Below are positions 52,598-63,089 of a DNA stretch of 64,000 nt, piece by piece. Numbering within the stretch: the first letter of the stretch is position 1; each line of letters begins with the position of its first letter. The position numbers and the translations under genes were made by a program. Source of the stretch: Scytonematopsis contorta HA4267-MV1 (GTDB lineage: Bacteria > Cyanobacteriota > Cyanobacteriia > Cyanobacteriales > Nostocaceae); NCBI GenBank assembly GCA_019359035.1, contig JAHHIC010000109.1, forward strand, positions 144,225 to 208,224, given 5' to 3'. A model generated the notes under the pieces. That model ran no database searches. It was not told the DNA's origin and saw only the letters and a list, made by a program, of their open reading frames with translations.

Positions 52598-54442
52598 CCC
52601 CCCTAAAAAAAAGCACTTTTCACTTTAAGATTTAGAATTGATTTCAAAAAAAATCTGCCTAATGCAGATAGCAACTAACTGTATACTTTTACTAAGATGA
52701 CTGAAACAATTCAAAACTCAAAATTTAAAGTTAAATATCCATTAGCTAACTATAGATATAGTTTCCCCGTAATTCGGCTCTCATTTTCGGCAAATACGCC
52801 ATAAATGAATAGAGAGTTACGTGGGAGAGACTGAGATCCATAAGACCATCAAAGCCCACTCCATAAATCTACAATTAGCTATTTGATTTTGCTTAGATAT
52901 TTGGTAAATACCCCAATCAGGAAAAACCTATACATTGCAAACTGGATATGGAAGACCGTAAATATCCATCAATAATTGATGAACACTACAATACACCTAT
53001 TTATCAACACCCTAAATTTTGTTGAAGCTTTTTCATCAAAGATTGACAATTGTTCGACACTTAGTCAATCTGAATATTCGCTAGGATTCCCAAAAAACCC
53101 TTAGTGGTTAGCTAGACATTAGATACAAAACCCTCGTACATAAATAAATAACAAATTTTTGAACGCTGTGTTGCCATATTGGCAGGTATTTGCGAAATTG
53201 CGTTTTTGTTTTCTCAAACCTCCTTTACAAGGTCAAAAAGTAATACAGTAATCTACCTTTAGGAATATTTAAAGCAACCACTTGTATTTAATACACAACA
53301 ACGTTAGCAAAATCTATTTTATGCTTTAAACAGTATTTTCTCTGACTGAAAGTTCTCAATAAAGGTTCCAAAACATATCTTTCGTTCCGCAATAGTTCTC
53401 ATAGTTGATTATACAGTACTCCTATTCTGATGAGCAATTTACAAATCCCACTTAAGCTCCTAATTTCTAAGTTCTCAGACAAAATACAACCAAATTTTTC
53501 TCAAATATATATTTATTACCAAATAGAGAATAATAACTAGGCGTGAATGCTTTATTTAATACATACATTAGACAAGTAAAATTATTATTTTCTGTAGAAA
53601 ATTTACTATAAACAATATATACTCGCAGAATAATGATATTTTAAATACTCTTGCTTTGTAAGTATAATAGAAAAAGAATTTAATACTTAAAGCTATATAG
53701 CATCAATTAAATAAATAAAAAATACTAACAAATTTTAAGTACTGAGATATATCAAAGAGGGAAACATTAACATCAAATAGCAACATATATTACATAGTTT
53801 CGTACATTCAATTCCAAATTAGTTGAATATACACAATTTATACATAGGTAAAAAAAGAAGCAAGCTCATCAACTTATAAGTTAAGCATAATTAGATTTTC
53901 TTGTGATAAAAATCTACTGGATAGAATTATACTTGTGAGATGTTTGTACCTTTTTTACATTAAACAATTATTTATTTATACTAAGTAAACGGCATGAATA
54001 CTGATTATAAGGATTATTCGCGATATATTAAGTATCTAAAATATCCATATAGATGTAACTTTTATCTGCTTTTAGAAGGATGTTTTTTAAATTTATGTAT
54101 ATGCCGATAAACTGATTTCAAAGATTTGTGCTCTTTATCTGACAGCTTAAGATTTAGCAATTATGAGATAAATAACAGGATTAAAACCGAATAACGATAC
54201 AATTCCATATTGGATGACAAATGCTGGAGTTTGTTTTCTAGTCGTAAAATTTAGACAATTAGGTTTATACTTTACATTTTCTTTAAAAAAGTACCTATAA
54301 ATCTTACAATAACTTTAAAAAAATTAAAGATTCCACTATTTTGAAAATTGCTTTGACTTGGGAACCAGTAAATATAAAGAGGTGATAAATGAAAGACGCG
54401 ATTTATCGCGTCTCTACATGTGCTAATGAAATATGAAATGGA
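52598..54442. other. 1.85-kb AT-rich region without genes
   Basis: No open reading frame of useful length, no RNA gene and no CRISPR or tRNA signature was found on either strand. It is unusually long for a gap in this window and lies upstream of the exopolysaccharide locus, so it may hold long leader or regulatory sequence. A GTAGAGACG-type palindrome is at its end (54394). Confidence 0.6.
54394..54417. repeat. GTAGAGACG-family palindrome, CGATTTATCG centre
   Basis: AGACG-CGATTTATCG-CGTCT, then CTAC, 26 bases downstream of the aspS stop on the minus strand, where it could act as a terminator. Confidence 0.8.
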
Positions 54443-56236
54443 CTATTCGGCAGTTTTTGGTTTGTAAGTTGATTGAACGTGCAACTCTTTTAGTTGCTTT
54501 ATGTCCACATCGGAGGGTGCTTCGGTTAACAAGCAGCGTGCTTGCTGAGTTTTTGGGAATGCAATCACATCACGAATTGATTCTTCTTTTGCAAGCAACA
54601 TTACTAAGCGGTCTACACCGTAGGCAATTCCTCCATGAGGGGGTGTACCATATTCAAATGCTTCTAGCAAAAAACCAAATTTATTTTGTGCTTCTTCTGG
54701 AGAAAGTCCGATGGCTTCAAAAACTTGCTCTTGAATATCCCGTTGATAAATTCGACGGCTACCACCACCAACTTCAAAGCCATTAAATACTAAGTCGTAT
54801 GCTTGAGCACGTGCGGTTTTGAAATCTTGTAAGTCATCGGGATGGGGGGCTGTAAATGGGTGATGCAATGCTTCGAGACGTTTTTCGTCTGCATTCCACT
54901 CAAACATGGGAAAGTCTGTTACCCATAACAAGTTGATTTTATCTTCGGGAATTAACCCAAACTCTTTGGCAACTACTTGACGCAAACGGTCAAGAGTTTT
55001 ATTTACTGTTGAAGTGTCAGCAGCCGCAAACAACAGTAAATGTCCTGGTTTTGCGTTGGTACGTCGCAAAATTTCCTGTTTTTGTTCTTCACTGAGGTTG
55101 TCTTTTATGGCTCCAATGGTATCTATTTCATTATTGTCCCGCACACGAATGTAAGCCAAACCTTTTGCACCAACTTCGCTTGCTTCTTTAAACAAGTCAC
55201 CACCTGGTTTGATACGTACATTAGAAATTACATCATTTCCTTCGGGAATTGGTAGGATTTTTACAATACCACCCTTGTTTACTGCGTCTGCAAAGACTTT
55301 GAACCCAGAGCCTTTTACAATATCCGAAACATTAACTAGTTCCAATCCGTAACGGGTATCGGGTTTATCACTACCATAACGTTCCATTGCCTCAGCGTAA
55401 GTCAGTCGAGGAAAGGGATGGGGTAAGTCAATATTTTTTACTGTTTTAAAAATATGGCTAACCAAGCGCTCGTTTAGGTCGATAATTTCTTCCATAGACA
55501 TGAAACTCATTTCTATGTCTAACTGAGTAAATTCCGGTTGTCTATCAGCACGTAAGTCTTCATCCCGGAAACATCTGGCAAGTTGGTAATATCTATCACA
55601 TCCTGATACCATTAGTAATTGTTTAAATAACTGCGGTGATTGAGGCATTGCATACCATTCGCCAGGGTTGGTGCGGCTAGGTAAAACGTAATCACGCGCA
55701 CCTTCCGGAGTCGAACGGGTCAAGACAGGAGTTTCAACTTCTATGAAATTTTCCTGGTCTTCCAAAAAACGACGCATGGCTTTAATGACTTGGTGACGCA
55801 GTTGTAAATTTTGCGCCATCCGTTCCCGTCGTAAATCCAAATAGCGATATCTTAATCGCACATCTTCTCTTATATTTTCGTTCTCACCGCTAGAAATTTG
55901 AAAAGGCAACTGTCTACGGACAGCATTTAGTTGTTTTATCTCAGTGGCGTAAATTTCTACCTCACCCGTTGGTAGACGGGTATTTAAAGACTCCGGTGGA
56001 CGTTGTGTTACCTTACCAACAATTTCCACAACATATTCATTTCGCAGCGCGTTTGCCTGTTCGTAAGAATCTGGGGTACGTTGTGGGTCGCTAACTATTT
56101 GCACAACACCAGCGCGATCGCGTAAATCAATAAATATGACACCACCATGATCGCGACGACGGTCTACCCATCCATAAAGGGTGACAGTTTCTCCAATGTG
56201 TTGTTGTCGGAGTTCGCCGCAATAGTAACTTCGCAT
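54443..56236 (-). CDS. aspS: Aspartyl-tRNA synthetase
   Basis: Charges tRNA-Asp (and, in organisms with GatCAB, possibly also tRNA-Asn). 597 residues, typical of the bacterial-type enzyme. The N-terminal OB-fold anticodon domain has [24 protein letters not shown] (18-41). Class II motif 2 is [21 protein letters not shown], and motif 3 is [13 protein letters not shown] near the end. A bacterial GAD-type insertion of about 120 residues is in the middle (about 290-420). Start at ATG 56236. The last three residues are TAE and the stop is 26 bases from a palindrome. Confidence 0.97.
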   Translation of the reverse strand: MRSYYCGELRQQHIGETVTLYGWVDRRRDHGGVIFIDLRDRAGVVQIVSDPQRTPDSYEQANALRNEYVVEIVGKVTQRPPESLNTRLPTGEVEIYATEIKQLNAVRRQLPFQISSGENENIREDVRLRYRYLDLRRERMAQNLQLRHQVIKAMRRFLEDQENFIEVETPVLTRSTPEGARDYVLPSRTNPGEWYAMPQSPQLFKQLLMVSGCDRYYQLARCFRDEDLRADRQPEFTQLDIEMSFMSMEEIIDLNERLVSHIFKTVKNIDLPHPFPRLTYAEAMERYGSDKPDTRYGLELVNVSDIVKGSGFKVFADAVNKGGIVKILPIPEGNDVISNVRIKPGGDLFKEASEVGAKGLAYIRVRDNNEIDTIGAIKDNLSEEQKQEILRRTNAKPGHLLLFAAADTSTVNKTLDRLRQVVAKEFGLIPEDKINLLWVTDFPMFEWNADEKRLEALHHPFTAPHPDDLQDFKTARAQAYDLVFNGFEVGGGSRRIYQRDIQEQVFEAIGLSPEEAQNKFGFLLEAFEYGTPPHGGIAYGVDRLVMLLAKEESIRDVIAFPKTQQARCLLTEAPSDVDIKQLKELHVQSTYKPKTAE

Positions 56237-56360
56237 AAGTATTATTCTAATTTTCCAATCTAAATTAACTGCAATTAGGTCAAAGCCATCCCATTATCCA
56301 CCTTCATCTGTAATTCTAGTGATTTAAAGAGCAGAAAAAAATAGTATCCAGCAAAAGCAC

Positions 56361-56385
56361 AAAAAACGCGAGGATATTCCTCGCG
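56361..56385 (-). terminator. Intrinsic terminator of htpX
   Basis: On the minus strand CGCGAGGA / TCCTCGCG forms an 8-bp stem with a 3-base loop followed by TTTTTT. It lies 68 bases past the stop of the metalloprotease gene. Confidence 0.88.
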
Positions 56386-56452
56386 CCTTTACGCCTTTAC
56401 CAAAATATTAAAATAAAATTAAGATTGCAGGCGAGGACTCCCCACTCCCCAA

Positions 56453-57322
56453 TCACCTACTCTCCACTCCCTGTTCCAACTTGAGTAACGCTTCGATACG
56501 TTGCTCAGTGCTGGGGTGAGTTCTAAACAAATTACCTAAAAATTCGCCAGAGAAAGGATTAATAATTAATAGTGGCTCAAACGCAGGATTTGCATTATTC
56601 ATTGGAGCTTGACGCGCTCCAGACTCTAACCGTTGCAGCGCACGTGCTAAAGCACGAGGATTTCCAGTTAACCTAGCAGCACCAGCATCAGCAGAAAATT
56701 CTCTGGTACGAGAAATTGCTAACTGAATTAAAGTGGCAGAAATAGGAGCAAGTATAACTGTTAGCAATACACCAAAAGCATTTCCACCTCGGTTATTGTC
56801 ATCACGAGAGCCACCACCGAACCATAGACCATAGCTAACCATTTGTGCGAGGAAGGAAATTGCACCAGCAACAGTAGCAGCGACCGCTTGTGTCAACGTA
56901 TCCCGGTTAGCAATATGAGTAAGTTCGTGAGCGATAACCGCTTCCAATTCATCTTCAGGTAAAATATTTAAAATACCTTCAGTGACTGCAACCGCAGCAT
57001 GTTCTGGGTCGCGTCCCGTAGCAAATGCATTAGGATTAGGACTAGAAACAATATATACTCCAGGCATTGGTAAATTTGCCCGTTGTGATAAACGCTCTAC
57101 CATTCTATATAGCCCAGGAGCCTGAGTTTCTGTAACTGGTTGAGCGCCATAAGCAGCCAGTGCTATTTTATCGGATTGATACCAAGAAAGTAAGTTGGTA
57201 AAAGCAGCTATCCCAATACCAACAACCAAACCACTGGTGCCACCAATAACATAATAACTAATAGCTATTAAAAGACCGCTAAGTGCAGCTAGCAATGTCG
57301 CGGTTTTAAATTGATTTCCCAT
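56453..57322 (-). CDS. htpX: HtpX-type membrane zinc metalloprotease (M48)
   Basis: 289 residues with two N-terminal membrane helices (about 5-45), NAFATGRDPEHAAVAVTEGIL, the HELTH zinc motif at about 132-136 (AVIAHELTHIANRD), further hydrophobic segments at about 145-200 and EFSADAGAARLTGNPRALARAL, which supplies the third zinc ligand. The layout matches HtpX, a stress-induced protease that degrades misfolded membrane proteins. The size is typical. A strong terminator follows the stop codon. Confidence 0.95.
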   Translation of the reverse strand: MGNQFKTATLLAALSGLLIAISYYVIGGTSGLVVGIGIAAFTNLLSWYQSDKIALAAYGAQPVTETQAPGLYRMVERLSQRANLPMPGVYIVSSPNPNAFATGRDPEHAAVAVTEGILNILPEDELEAVIAHELTHIANRDTLTQAVAATVAGAISFLAQMVSYGLWFGGGSRDDNNRGGNAFGVLLTVILAPISATLIQLAISRTREFSADAGAARLTGNPRALARALQRLESGARQAPMNNANPAFEPLLIINPFSGEFLGNLFRTHPSTEQRIEALLKLEQGVESR

Positions 57323-58104
57323 ATTTTGTTCTCCTGATAATCTTTCTCTATTGAATTAGTGTACTTATAATTAAGGGAATGTTAATTTTTCCAGCTTGAA
57401 CTGCGGTATTAGTTTAATGGCATTTCGATTGTATCAACTTAAACTCCAATGTATGGTGTAGAAATCCAGTCTGAGGAGTTCGGTTTTCCTAAATAAAGAA
57501 CCTAACCCCTAACCCCTTCCCTTGCAGGGAAGGGGGACAAGATGGACGCCTTCACATAAAAACTATAATAAATTGCATCTATCTAAAGAAGTAGATGTAA
57601 CTAAACAAGCAGGCTTTTACAAAATCTTTATTTTTGTCAAGCAGATTCGTAAAACATCTTACGTTAATTCACTAGAAAATTTTAGAAAAAATATACATAT
57701 TAATTTCTAACAGCATAAATATTTCCAAGTTATAAATCCCTGACAAGGACACTTCATATACTAAAATCCTTGATTATAATGGCTCTGATTATTACACTTT
57801 TGGAATTGATTGATATAGTATTAAACTCACATATTTATTACATAGAACATCCTAGGAAAAAATGACAGTATAAAAAGAACATAAAAGCCAAAAAAAATCA
57901 AAATACAGACTGGTAATTATATAGTAAAGATTTATCAAGATAGTTGACGAGATTAATATAGTCGCCGTAGTTTGTAATTTTAATGGGTGTCATTTATCCT
58001 CTCATAGCGATTGTTGCCAAAGTTAATACTGCGTTGACTTAAAAAACACTCCACAGCCAGTAGTCAACCGTCAACAGTCAACCATCAACAAGAGGATTAC
58101 AATA
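57323..58104. other. Spacer with C-rich and GTCAACC repeats
   Basis: No gene is supported. It holds CTAACCCCTAACCCC and a short stem CCTTCCCT / AGGGAAGG (about 57508-57537), AT-rich sequence, and five copies of the GTCAACC heptamer (about 58057-58092) just before the GTG start of the next gene, which also has AGAGGATT upstream. Confidence 0.6.
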
Positions 58105-60303
58105 GTGAGTAATACAAGCTTAAACCAAAGAGAACTACTTTCTTCTTCGCCACAAAACACAGTTGATATCAAGCAAGTAGCTAAAATACTTGTTCGGCAA
58201 CGTTTACTAATTTTTAGTGTTTCTTGTTTAGTAGTATCAGGAGCAAGTCTTTTAGCACTGACAGCAAAACCAAGTTACCAAAGTACTATGGAATTAGCAG
58301 TCAGTTCCAATGAATATGATAGGATGCGCGACTCTAATCAAACTTCAGATTTAGATAGCGAAATTACTACAAGAAATTTTTCGGTAATAGACTACACTGC
58401 TCAGTTAAAACTGATGCAAAGTACCGCCTTGATACAAAAAGCTGTAAATTTACTGCGAGCAGAGTATCCAAAAATTACAGTAGAACATATCAAAGGTAAA
58501 AAAGGTGATATAGCGCCTTTAGTTATCCTTCCAGTGGATGGAGGAACAAAGGTTAATACAACTAAAAATCAGGTATTTGAAATTTCATTCCGAGACATTA
58601 ACCCAATTAAAACACAAAAAGTTTTACAAGCTCTACAAAAGGTATACCAAAACTATAATATTGAACAACAAAAACAGCGTCTAAGTAACGCACTCGCTTT
58701 TGTAAACGATAAATTACCGCAAATCAAAAAAGAACTAAGTGAAGCTGAGCATAAGTTAGACCAATTTAGAAAAAAGAATAATTTAGTTGACCCAGAGCTA
58801 CAAAGTAAAATGGCTTTAGAATCTCTGGCAGATGTTAGCAAACAATTACAAACAACCCGTGCTCAACTTAAAGATGTACAAGCTCGCTATCTTAGTTTAC
58901 AGAAGAAACTTGCCGAATCACCTAAAAATGCTGTTATTTCTTCACGTTTGAATCAATCAAATCGTTATCAAGCTTTATTAAACGAAATTCAAAAAACGGA
59001 ATCAGCCTTAGCAATTGAACGACAGCGTTACACAGACGATACTCCAATAGTGCAGCAGCTTATCCAACAACGTAAAAGTCAAGTTGAACTATTGCGACAA
59101 GAGGCAGGGAAAAATATCGGAAGTAAAACAACTTCTAAAAATACCTCACAGCCATTAATGACGCAAGAGCAACAGGAAGAACTAGAAATTAAGCTAGCAC
59201 AAGAATTAATTGAAGTACAAACAAAAGCTATAGGACTCGATGCTAACGAAAAAAGTCTGGCAGAATCGGAAAAAAAATTGCGTTTGGACTTAAATAGATA
59301 CTCCAATTTAATCGCTGATTATAATCGCTTGCTTCCTGAAGTTACAAGTAAACGTAGAACTTTAGAACAACTTTTGGAAACCCAGCAATCTTTGGTAGTC
59401 AAAGTTTCTCAAAGTGGATTTAATTGGCAGATATTAGAAGAAGCTCAAGCAGGAATTTATTTAGGTGGTGGTGGAATATTAACCTTAGTTATGGGGATGA
59501 TAGTCGCACCATTAGTGGGGATTTCTGCTGCACTCATTTGGGAATTGATGAACGACGCAATTTATGCAGCACAAGATTTACAACAGCTCACAAATAAACG
59601 TTTATTAGGAAAAGTACCAAAACTTAAATCTCGCCGTCTTCCCAAAAAAATGCCTATTCTTGCTTGGAATAAATTATTAATACTAGAACCAGATTTACTC
59701 GAATCTATTGCGGGCTTACAATTCGATGAATCTTTCGATATGATTAATCAAAATATCCAAATTATGCAAGGTGCTAAATGCAAATCCTTACTGTTGACTT
59801 CCACAATTGCTAGTGAAGGGACATCAACAATTATCTTGGGACTTGCAGTCAGTGCAGTAAATATGCATAAACGGGTATTAATAATTGATGCCAATATGCG
59901 TCATCCTAGTTTACACAAAACTCTGGGACTTTCTAATGATTGGGGACTTTCGTTATTGTTAGTTGATGAGTCAAATACTCCCATTAAAGAGTATATTCAA
60001 CCAGTTCACCCATCAATAGATATTTTAACATCTGGTCCGACTCCAGAAGATTCAGTTAAACTACTTACCTCGCAACGAATGAAAGAAGTGATTGATTTTT
60101 GTGAAAGTAACTATGATTTAGTTTTGATAGATGCTCCGGCTGTTTTAAATGTCGTTGACGCTAGGATTTTGGCGTCTTTGTCTCAGGGAATTATTATGGT
60201 GGGACGTATTGGTCATGTCACCAAAAATGAGGTGATTCAAGCTGGTGATATTTTGAGCGAAATGAATTTAATTGGTGTTGTTGCCAATTGCGTCAATAAA
60301 TAG
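58105..60303 (+). CDS. Wzz/BY-kinase-like protein with a degenerate Walker A motif
   Basis: 732 residues with the same build as the 737-residue protein of the locus: Wzz domain, first membrane helix at about 35-55, long coiled coil (about 190-430), second helix (about 450-480) and an ATPase-like C-terminal domain. The P-loop reads SEGTST (572-575) with Thr573 where the kinase has lysine; Walker A' VLIIDANMRHP and Walker B LVLIDAPAVL are kept. There is no tyrosine cluster at the C terminus, which ends at NCVNK. It is probably a co-polymerase or scaffold that has lost autokinase activity. Start is GTG 58105, preceded by GAGG and a GTCAACC array. Confidence 0.92.
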   Translation: MSNTSLNQRELLSSSPQNTVDIKQVAKILVRQRLLIFSVSCLVVSGASLLALTAKPSYQSTMELAVSSNEYDRMRDSNQTSDLDSEITTRNFSVIDYTAQLKLMQSTALIQKAVNLLRAEYPKITVEHIKGKKGDIAPLVILPVDGGTKVNTTKNQVFEISFRDINPIKTQKVLQALQKVYQNYNIEQQKQRLSNALAFVNDKLPQIKKELSEAEHKLDQFRKKNNLVDPELQSKMALESLADVSKQLQTTRAQLKDVQARYLSLQKKLAESPKNAVISSRLNQSNRYQALLNEIQKTESALAIERQRYTDDTPIVQQLIQQRKSQVELLRQEAGKNIGSKTTSKNTSQPLMTQEQQEELEIKLAQELIEVQTKAIGLDANEKSLAESEKKLRLDLNRYSNLIADYNRLLPEVTSKRRTLEQLLETQQSLVVKVSQSGFNWQILEEAQAGIYLGGGGILTLVMGMIVAPLVGISAALIWELMNDAIYAAQDLQQLTNKRLLGKVPKLKSRRLPKKMPILAWNKLLILEPDLLESIAGLQFDESFDMINQNIQIMQGAKCKSLLLTSTIASEGTSTIILGLAVSAVNMHKRVLIIDANMRHPSLHKTLGLSNDWGLSLLLVDESNTPIKEYIQPVHPSIDILTSGPTPEDSVKLLTSQRMKEVIDFCESNYDLVLIDAPAVLNVVDARILASLSQGIIMVGRIGHVTKNEVIQAGDILSEMNLIGVVANCVNK

Positions 60304-60365
60304 ACCTAACCCCCCTACCCCCCCTACCCCCCCTTCCCTATAGCGGGAAGGGGTTAGGTTAGGTC
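60304..60365. repeat. C-rich run and inverted repeat between convergent genes
   Basis: GACCTAACCCC at the left pairs with GGGGTTAGG... at the right; the centre has four runs of six to seven cytosines with TA or TT spacers (CCCCCCTACCCCCC pattern) and TTCCC/GGGAA. On the minus strand this is a compact G-quadruplex-type sequence. It may work as a bidirectional terminator. Confidence 0.8.
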
Positions 60366-60388
60366 TGCGTAATCTAATTACCTGAAAA

Positions 60389-61321
60389 CTACTTAATTAA
60401 AACCTGAAACCTTTTATCAGCACGGATAAAGTCAAAATCTGAGTTAGTTTTTAGCATGTCAAGATATTTATCTGGACGAAGATTAATTGCTTTCTGTAAG
60501 CAATAAATAGCCCCTTGCACATTTTTTTGTAAAGCATGGCAGCGAGCTTTGTTGTACCAGATACCGTCTTCATTAGGCTGTAAATTTAAAGCTTGGTCGT
60601 AGCTGGCAATTGCTTCATTGTAATCTTGCAACTTTTCCAAAGCGATACCTTTGTTTAACCAGGCTCTGTAATAGTCTGACTGAATTGTCAAAACCCTATC
60701 AAAACAACTAATAGATTTAGAATAACGTCCCCACTCATTAAAACACAAGCCTCGGTTATGCCAAGCCATAACATTATTTGGGTCAAATTCAATCGCACGG
60801 TCATAACAGTTGAGTGCTTCTAGGTAATTTTCTATATGTCGCAATGCATTACCTTTATTGTTCCATGCCCAATACGCATCTGGTTGCAAATCCAGAGTCC
60901 GCTCGAAACTTTTAATTGCCTTAGTGAATTCCCCCAAATCGCATAAAGTAATGCCGCGATTGTGCCAAACAGTAGCAGCCTGCGGATTAAATTCTAAAGC
61001 GCGGTCAAAACTGTTAAGGGCTTCTTCATGACGCTGTAACTTTCCTAAGGCGATGCCTTTATTGTGCCAAACCCAGCAATTATCGACCTGTATTTTCAAG
61101 GTCTCCTCAAAACAAACGATAGCGTCTTCGTGATTTCCTAAACAACCAAGCGCAAAGCCTTTCTGGAACCAAGCTTCGGCATATTCTGGTTTACACTGGA
61201 GAGCATTGTTAAAAAAGGTAAGCGCAGCGGTAAATTTGGATGCTTTATTTCGCCGCAGTCCTTGCTGGTAGAAAAATTCTGCTTCCAAATTTAAAGCAAG
61301 CTTAAAAGAATTTGGCATCAT
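60389..61321 (-). CDS. TPR-repeat protein
   Basis: 310 residues with eight consecutive TPRs of one consensus (for example PEYAEAWFQKGFALGCLGN, PQAATVWHNRGITLCDLGE, PNNVMAWHNRGLCFNEWGR), ending in a short non-TPR tail (ANSDFDFIRADKRFQVLIK-type, with F-D-F-I). No signal peptide or catalytic domain is seen, so it is a cytoplasmic scaffold or adaptor. The tail FDFIRADKRFQ is common to a cyanobacterial TPR subgroup. Partner unknown. Convergent with the degenerate kinase-like gene. Confidence 0.92.
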   Translation of the reverse strand: MMPNSFKLALNLEAEFFYQQGLRRNKASKFTAALTFFNNALQCKPEYAEAWFQKGFALGCLGNHEDAIVCFEETLKIQVDNCWVWHNKGIALGKLQRHEEALNSFDRALEFNPQAATVWHNRGITLCDLGEFTKAIKSFERTLDLQPDAYWAWNNKGNALRHIENYLEALNCYDRAIEFDPNNVMAWHNRGLCFNEWGRYSKSISCFDRVLTIQSDYYRAWLNKGIALEKLQDYNEAIASYDQALNLQPNEDGIWYNKARCHALQKNVQGAIYCLQKAINLRPDKYLDMLKTNSDFDFIRADKRFQVLIK

Positions 61322-61602
61322 ACCTTAGGAAGATTTTTTCGGATTAAACAAAACAATACCATAAGTCCACAGGCATATCTATAAATATTGATAAATACTT
61401 TTTATCAATGCATGTAACGGATGTAACGGATAATTATCTGAAACTTTTTTATAAAAACTATTTTGGGTGTCAATAGTATTTCTATACCTGATAATTTATG
61501 CAAATTGCTTCCAGCGACCCCAGTAATGCTGCTACCATCGAAACGTTTGTCTATATCTACGTTCGTCAAAATCTACATTCATCAAAGCCAAAACTCAACT
61601 AG
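61322..61602. other. Spacer without genes
   Basis: Nothing clear except a direct repeat TGTAACGGA-TGTAACGGA at about 61412-61431. The divergent TPR gene and the SpoIID-domain gene probably have their promoters here. Confidence 0.5.
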
Positions 61603-62763
61603 ATGCTAAGCATGAAGTTCCAAATTTTACTAGCCTCTTTATTTTCCCAGATGAAAACACGCCAATGGTGGCTGACTATGCTGTTTTGGATTGCTTTAAG
61701 CTTACCAGCACAAGCAACCGTAATAATACGTGTGGCAATTGAGCGGGATGTAAATCAGGTAAAAGTCGGTAGCTCTACACCTGCCGCAATCAAAGATGGT
61801 TCAGGTCGGACTTTGGGACAATTGCCTGCGATGGGTTCATATTTTGCTCAAGCTATTCCTGGGTCTGGAGTTGCTTTAGACAAATGGCGGTCTGGTTTGT
61901 TTTGGATAGAACCAACTGGCAAAGGACATGTTTATATTAATGACCGCTGGTATAGGGGCCGGACATTAGTTCTACCCACTACAAAAGGTGTTACCGCTGT
62001 TAACTGGGTTAATCTGGAAGAATATCTCTATAGTGTTGTTGGCGGCGAAATGAGTTCAAGTTGGCCTCAAGCAGCTTTGAAAGCTCAAGCAATCGCCGCA
62101 CGAACTTACGCGCTTTACGAACGTCAAAGACAACGTAATAATCCTGTTTTTGATTTAGGCGATAGTCCCGACCGCTGGCAAATTTATAAAGGTGTTAATA
62201 GTGAATCGAGAGCAACTTACAACGCAGTAGATGCAACAGCGGGACAGGTGTTAACTTTCAACAACCAAATTATTCTCTCGGTATTTCATGCTTGTTCTGG
62301 GGGACATACAGAAAATGTTGAAGATGTTTGGTCAGGAAGACGTTTGCCTTATTTGCGAGGTGTCCCAGATTATGACATGAATGTCAGCGAGTGCAATAAC
62401 TGGACAAGAACTTTTAGCAGCGGAGAACTTAGCCAAAGATTTCCAGGGATAGGTAACGTTAAAGATATAAAATTAGAAAGTTTTTCTCCTTTCCGAAGTG
62501 TAACAACTTTGAGGATAATTGGTGATAAGGGTAGTAAAGTCCTGAGAGGGGAAGAAGTACGCACTGCTTTGAAGCTAAGAAGTACCCGCTTTATTATTAA
62601 TAGAGCAGGTGGAAATTTTGTACTCCAAGGACGTGGCTTTGGTCATGGTTTAGGAATGAGTCAGTGGGGTGCCCAGCAATTAGCATTACGTGGGGCTAAC
62701 CACTTGCAAATTTTAGGTTACTATTTCCGAGGAGTAGCCCTAACTCCAATTAAATCAAAGTAA
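61603..62763 (+). CDS. SpoIID/LytB domain protein, exported
   Basis: 386 residues; a later ATG at 61612 (MKFQILLASLF) gives nearly the same product. An N-terminal signal-type segment (about 22-40: WWLTMLFWIALSLPAQA) is followed by an SH3-like region and the SpoIID domain: NLEEYLYSVVGGEMSSSWPQAALKAQAIAARTYAL (about 138-170), FHACSGGHTENVEDVW and GRGFGHGLGMSQWGAQ at about 345-360. In Bacillus SpoIID is a lytic transglycosylase acting on peptidoglycan with its catalytic Glu in the GE(M)xxxWP block, which is kept. In cyanobacteria it probably remodels the cell wall. Confidence 0.93.
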   Translation: MLSMKFQILLASLFSQMKTRQWWLTMLFWIALSLPAQATVIIRVAIERDVNQVKVGSSTPAAIKDGSGRTLGQLPAMGSYFAQAIPGSGVALDKWRSGLFWIEPTGKGHVYINDRWYRGRTLVLPTTKGVTAVNWVNLEEYLYSVVGGEMSSSWPQAALKAQAIAARTYALYERQRQRNNPVFDLGDSPDRWQIYKGVNSESRATYNAVDATAGQVLTFNNQIILSVFHACSGGHTENVEDVWSGRRLPYLRGVPDYDMNVSECNNWTRTFSSGELSQRFPGIGNVKDIKLESFSPFRSVTTLRIIGDKGSKVLRGEEVRTALKLRSTRFIINRAGGNFVLQGRGFGHGLGMSQWGAQQLALRGANHLQILGYYFRGVALTPIKSK

Positions 62764-63089
62764 CCCAGATTTGGAGACTAGACATGTTTAGTCTCTAACA
62801 ATTAAGTGATTATTTGGTAAAGCATAAAGTTTTAATGAGAAAATATTGAAGTTTAAATGGGGATTCATGACATTGAATTTACTTAGAGCTTAGTATTGAA
62901 TACCCTTTTAAGGCAATAACAAACTTTGATAAGGTCAAAATGAATTTCACTTACGCAAAATACTTAAGTACAACCAATTAATTAATAGATATCTGAATAT
63001 TACTTCTATATACTTATTAGGCTTAGCTTTGGAAATTAATTATGCGTTACGTGTAGAGACGTTAAATGTAACGTCTCTACATTCGTGAA
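62764..63089. other. Spacer with a GTAGAGACG-type palindrome
   Basis: AT-rich. GTAGAGACG-TTAAATGTAA-CGTCTCTAC is at 63053-63080, 10 bases past the stop of the DUF1995 gene, where it could terminate transcription. No gene. Confidence 0.7.
63053..63080. repeat. 28-bp palindrome, GTAGAGACG family, TTAAATGTAA centre
   Basis: Fully intact outer arms with a centre that pairs except at one A/A position. It is the copy closest to consensus at both ends. Confidence 0.87.

Noticed and set aside
53421..53460. CTGATGAG resembling a hammerhead ribozyme core
   Set aside because: The second core element GAAA and the three stems are not in place.
57522..57710. 62-codon plus-strand frame in the spacer before the 58105 gene
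   Set aside because: Composition of random AT-rich DNA, no ribosome-binding site, no recognisable motif.
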